This document shows positions 60,202 through 64,000 of a DNA stretch of 64,000 nt, in pieces. A program made the translations under genes and the position numbers. Positions within the stretch are counted from its first letter, which is position 1. Each line of letters opens with the position of its first letter. The notes beneath the pieces are model-generated. The model was not told where the DNA came from, did not search any database, and was given only the letters and a program-made list of their open reading frames with translations. The stretch is taken from the NCBI GenBank assembly GCA_963969495.1, contig OZ018323.1, positions 74,186,920 through 74,250,919 of the forward strand, given 5' to 3'. The stretch comes from Ceratothoa steindachneri. Its lineage: Eukaryota; Arthropoda; Malacostraca; Isopoda; Cymothoidae.

Positions 60202-60464
60202 GGAGCAGCCCAACTATTGTATTATAGCAAAGTTAAGTGTAAATCAGTAGAATTGTAAGTAAGTAGGGGTGACTAACCCCCTAGTGGTAGGTAGAAAGAT
60301 CCTAAGTTGGCACAGTAATATAGGAATTAATGTGAGGTCAGGTGAAATGTTATCGAGGCATTCCCGACTGAACTAGAATTTATTGTATAATATAATGTTC
60401 CGTAAGTTACCCATGTATATTATTGTAAGCATCGGATTGGAACCCCCCCTCCCGTTAATTTCTT
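60202..60464. other. Element B 3' untranslated region
   Basis: About 260 bases between pol and the polypurine tract; no env-like frame. Confidence 0.6.
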
Positions 60465-60479
60465 AAGGAGGGAGGTAAA
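60465..60479 (+). promoter_or_regulatory. Polypurine tract of element B
   Basis: AAGGAGGGAGGTAAA directly before the 3' LTR start, the expected plus-strand primer position. Confidence 0.75.
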
Positions 60480-62017
60480 TGTAGAGAAATGGCTATATTA
60501 AGCATCCTGGAGGAGTATAGGTACATTAAAGCCCCTCCCCCCTCATGAGGAGAAACGTGGGAAAGGTAGCTTGCGAAACTGCTTACCATGTGTGATCTCC
60601 CTGCTGCTGTGGGCAGTTAGAGCTAACATCTGTTTTAAGGTGACCAACTAAGGTCCTTAAACGACGCTCTAACGATCCAATTACCTACGAGACCCATAAA
60701 CCCGTGGTTATGGAAAAAAAAGTGGTTTGAGTCAGAAGGCACGCCAAGTAGCGGTGCGGGTGCGAGCCTCTAATTTGCGAGCTGAGTTGGGCACCCCAGT
60801 GCCAACTCAGGAATTCTCGCTCTCCCCAGATGCTAACTCACCATTCGCCCCCGCGACCTTTGCCTCTGTGGCCTGGTAACTTCCCCCTTTAGATGGGGCG
60901 GCAATCCACCTATAAATAAGCCCCGCAAAGAAAGAGAGGAAGATTATCAGAATTCGATACGCCAGAGTAGGATTAGTTAGTGAAGATCGATCCATCGGCC
61001 AGACAAGAAGATTATTAGAAGTCGATTCGCCAGAAGAAAGACTAGTTCGTGAAGATCAATCTTTCAGCCAGAGAAGAAGATTAGAAGTCGATACGCCAGA
61101 AGAAGGGTTAGTTCGTGAAGATCGATCCTTCAGCCATACAAGACTATTTCCGTGAGAAACGATAGGATCAGATTGAGAAAATCGATCCCATCTTTCAGGG
61201 CCGTACTAACCTAAATAGTCAAGCTTTATATCGTTGCCATACCGAAGAAGCCTTTTTAGTCTGCAAAGAAGTCCGACTGAAGAAAAGCAAAGCCGCTCAC
61301 ACTCGAGCGACTCTCACATCTCAAGCTCCGTAAGAGTGAGAGGAGAAGAACCCAGCCGCAACGAGCTCCCGTTCTTTAATTACGTTTAAGAATCAGCCCC
61401 CGTCACAGGCGACAAGCAATCCCTCCTCGATGAAAATCAACCAGCGGCCACAACACTTCAAAGCGAGACATAAGTCCTCCAGCGACATCAGCAATCCCTA
61501 ATACCTACCTGTAAGTTTGAAATAACATTTATATCTCTATTGTGATAGTAGAAGTTTAGTACGTCCCACGTTTTAAAGGAGAGTAGAAACCATTGTTCTT
61601 GAACCTAGGTCATATGTGTTTGTAGACGAGAGTACGTTAATTTAATGTTTAACGCTAATCAAATAGAGTCGCGATAAAAAAAATACTAATCGGCAATTGG
61701 TATGTTTACGGGAAGCCTATTTGTTTATTTTTTGTCATTGAAAGATCTGTGATGCCAAAGATAGAAATGTGTTAACTGTTGGTTTGTAATAGTTAAGTGT
61801 TTCATTTAAAATACATGTTTATTTTGGTAGATTCTGGTGTTTCCTCTTATTCTTATGTGTTTAAAAATAGCTCTTCCTTAAGAACAAAACCACTGAATTA
61901 GCACTCTTAGAACAAAGCCTACTTCATCATAGAAGTAACTCACGCCCCTTAAAGCATACCGCTACTAAAAGGGTGTCAAAGAGTATAGTTATCAAAACCA
62001 AGGGTCATTCTACGACA
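60480..62017 (+). repeat. 3' LTR of element B
   Basis: Partner of 54048-55584. It starts TGTAGAGA, ends CTACGACA, and holds the same TATA box and tandem repeats. Differences are mostly single bases and one-base indels, such as tagtctcttcc in the 5' copy against tagctcttcc here. Confidence 0.93.
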
Positions 62018-63900
62018 TAGGCTAAGGGAAGAAAGGCCTTGGAACTATGATCACCACATGGCGAGCTCTTCGGAAAGGCTCTCATCCTTTTCCTTTCTCA
62101 ATATTCACAGGTCTGATTTAGGAAAAATAAATAATACCAGGAAATTATCTAAGAGAGAAAAATTACAGATGTTAAGTACTAGGAATTTTTGTAATAAATT
62201 TATTTCATATATAAAAGAGTATAAAGTTCCAAAAGAATTTGGGGATAGCTTAAAGTGAATGAATAATTGGACGAGAACGCCTTGAATGGTTCCTTGTGTA
62301 AATTGAGCCTTGACTCAACAATCAAATTTTTTCGCATCTTATAATTTACCGTGAGGTTTAATCCCCTATTTTGGGGTCAGTGCAGCATATTTGCAAATTA
62401 TTCATTCATTAAAGGATGTAAAATGGTGTATCAGAGTGTTGGAGAGAAAAGGTCACCCCCCGCCTCCCCAGAACCCAACGTCTGCCTGTTGCTCCAGAGA
62501 AGACATACCTGCACTCCCAGACAGCCCTAAGGAAGCAGCGAGAATTTCACGCGGTTCTGCGCCCCGTGTTGGGTTCCCTTACTCTTGGACGCACCGTTTG
62601 ATCGGCGCTAGACCTAAGACGCCCAGGACCAAGGCGCAAGGCTGTGATGCTCTCGGAGACTATCCTCCCCACTTCTGGCGCGCCAAGTCTAATGAGATCC
62701 CCGTACCCCCTATATGGGCCTCCGGCAACCCGCTTCAGCTGAGGCAGTATAAATACTTCGGGAAAAGCCTTGGGAAATTAGTAACATACAGCTCTGTCCT
62801 GGTTAGCAGACACGTACAGTTTCGTACGCCCTGCTTCGCCTCCCAACTGCTTCCAGCTACGAACGCGATGCGACTCCTCTATTCGGCCTTGCTCGTATCT
62901 AGGACCAGAATTGCTGCCTGACAGACGATAGACATGGAAAGGCATTTATCACTCGGGTATCGACTTTGTCCTAGTATGGAATGGAACTTTACAGAGCCCA
63001 ACTTACTCGTCAAAACCAAGCCTCGAGTCAATTAGGCTTAACGTGTTTCTCCCCATCATTTCCAGTCCTCTCTCTTTATCTGGAAGCAATTAACGTACAT
63101 CCTCTCTCGGACTCTCGTACCAGTGGAGTCGATTGTATGCCCCCCAACCCGTTTGGTAACCTGGGTTTCATTTTATTTATTGTCATTTGATTACTTGTGT
63201 TATTAATATTTTCTTTGTATATAGTAAAGTCATTTTTCTACCATCAGTTTTCCTAATCCCAGAACCTCTAAGAATTTATTAGTTAGGCCTACCGCACTCA
63301 ATCTTGTTTATTTAACCGTCGCACTAGGATCTGTATCTCAATTTTCTGGCGTGCCCTCTTCACGGTCACCCTACTACATCTACCTATATTATATTCAGGT
63401 GTCAGATGTGAGGTCACCCGCAGTATCTGATCTCATCTCTTTTAGAGCAATGACAGATTCTAATGAGTGTTATTCTTGTATATTAAAGGTTCTGGTTTTA
63501 TAAACCGTAGAAAAGACTTTACCCCTTTTCTATTTTTATCTTTTGTGTGCATTTTTTGTATTTAATTTTGTGGCTTTGTGAAACTTTAACCCTTTCCAGG
63601 CCTCATCAAACGTCTGCCGTATTGTAAAGGAGTTAATCTTATTTCTTTTGAGGGGTATTGTGTTTGTCATTTCTCCGTTGCGTATTGGGCAACACAGGTT
63701 CTCGCTAAATTTCGGAGTGAATATTTCGAGTATAATTAACAATTCAGGCCATGTGAAATGATTATAGCTGTCTTCGTTTGATGTTTTTTTTAAGTGAAGA
63801 ATCGTAGGTCCGCCAAAGCCTACTAGCACTTATCCTGTGCGTCTAAATAATTCCCCCCTTTTTGTGGTGCTTTTCCTGAAAGCTTGTCGCACGCGACAAA
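62018..63900. other. Region between element B and the third gag; may contain another long LTR
   Basis: The first ~250 bases are AT-rich flank with a 66-codon frame at 62058-62258 of unknown nature. From ~62417 (tgtaaaatgg, a possible LTR start) the GC content rises, and a 176-codon frame (62391-62921) shows no known domain. Pyrimidine-rich and AT-rich stretches follow, with atatagtaaagtc near 63220. The position upstream of a gag start suggests a long LTR plus leader, but the partner LTR lies outside the window, so this is unproven. Confidence 0.35.
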
Positions 63901-64000
63901 ATGTTCTCATTATTTAACACGTTGCACGGAGAGTCAGTTGGGCTCAGCGGCAAGGACCTCTTTGCTTATATCAAGCATGAGGAAAGGACGGAAAGAGAAG
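63901..64000 (+). CDS. Start of a third Gag, cut by the window end
   Basis: Open from ATG at 63901 to the end of the window. The 33 visible codons read MFSLFNTLHGESVGLSGKDL and FAYIKHEERTERE. This aligns with element A gag (GESLGLSGRVLFEYIQEEQQ) and element B gag (GQSLGLEEADLSSFIQEKER), so it begins another element of the same group, in plus orientation and apparently intact so far. The charged coiled-coil stretch seen in the other gags would follow. Confidence 0.7.
   Translation, partial: MFSLFNTLHGESVGLSGKDLFAYIKHEERTERE

Larger units (their letters stand above)
54048..62017 (+). mobile_element. Element B: Gmr1-like Ty3/gypsy LTR retrotransposon, defective
   Basis: A full-length 7.97 kb element with two ~1.54 kb LTRs (TGTAGA...CTACGACA), a tRNA-Leu-like primer site, gag, CCHC knuckle, protease, integrase, RT, RNase H and a polypurine tract. 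The flanking pentamers are aaggc (left) and taggc (right), a 4-of-5 match to a target duplication. Integrase lies before RT, as in element A. The LTRs differ by only a few percent by eye, suggesting fairly recent insertion, yet the coding part has at least four in-frame stops (56735, 57865, 58933, 59419) and three frame changes, so it cannot act alone. It has protein similarity to element A throughout but little LTR similarity beyond the shared CTACGACA end. Confidence 0.93.

Noticed and set aside
62391..62921. 176-codon plus-strand open frame
   Set aside because: No known domain or motif. It lies in a GC-richer block that is probably a long LTR upstream of the third gag, where open frames arise by chance.

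Overview
This 64 kb window looks like repeat-derived DNA from an AT-rich animal genome, most likely an invertebrate. I recognise no host gene. The mix of transposon families (long-LTR Ty3/gypsy elements, Jockey/I-type LINEs, Penelope-like elements, mariner, Tc1 and MaT-type DNA transposons, many (AT)n tracts) would suit an arthropod such as a copepod, but that taxon is only a guess. No bacterial-style operons, rRNA genes or CRISPR arrays were seen.

Layout. 1-10930: a LINE relic (LINE-A, + strand) split by a 7.67 kb LTR retrotransposon on the - strand (element A, 1455-9127). The split is proven by an exact 5-bp target duplication, gccat, on both sides. 11.3-11.5 kb: a possible gypsy RNase H tail. 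11.7-15.1 kb: a second LINE relic (LINE-B, +). 16.0-16.8 kb: the reverse transcriptase half of a Penelope-like element (-). 19.4-23.6 kb: a 1.4 kb degenerate pentanucleotide satellite, a candidate solo LTR on its left, and copies of a dispersed ~130-bp tandem repeat on both sides. 24.8-28.0 kb: a Tc1 relic, a tRNA-like sequence and a mariner with both ends. 31.0-35.6 kb: a mariner relic, a MaT-like fragment and a relic of a transposase-like family with an FDTTSSNTG motif. 36.6-37.1 kb: the endonuclease end of a Penelope-like element (+). 39.8-42.9 kb: two complete but dead Tc1-like transposons. 45.0-47.6 kb: a duplicated gag-like fragment, an internally deleted mariner and a Tc1 relic. 48-54 kb: mostly featureless. 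54.0-62.0 kb: a full-length LTR retrotransposon (element B, +). 63.9 kb to the end: the start of a third gag gene.

The most interesting content is elements A and B. In both, the integrase lies before the reverse transcriptase (gag - protease - integrase - RT - RNase H), although all domains are of Ty3/gypsy type. That is the order described for the Gmr1-like group. In both, the RT catalytic box reads F-D-N where Y-x-D-D is expected. Their LTRs are about 1.5 kb and contain internal tandem duplications. Both copies are broken by stops and frameshifts, and element A has lost its protease. Element B has similar LTRs, so it inserted relatively recently.

Translations were done by eye. Domain calls rest on motif recognition, not database searches.
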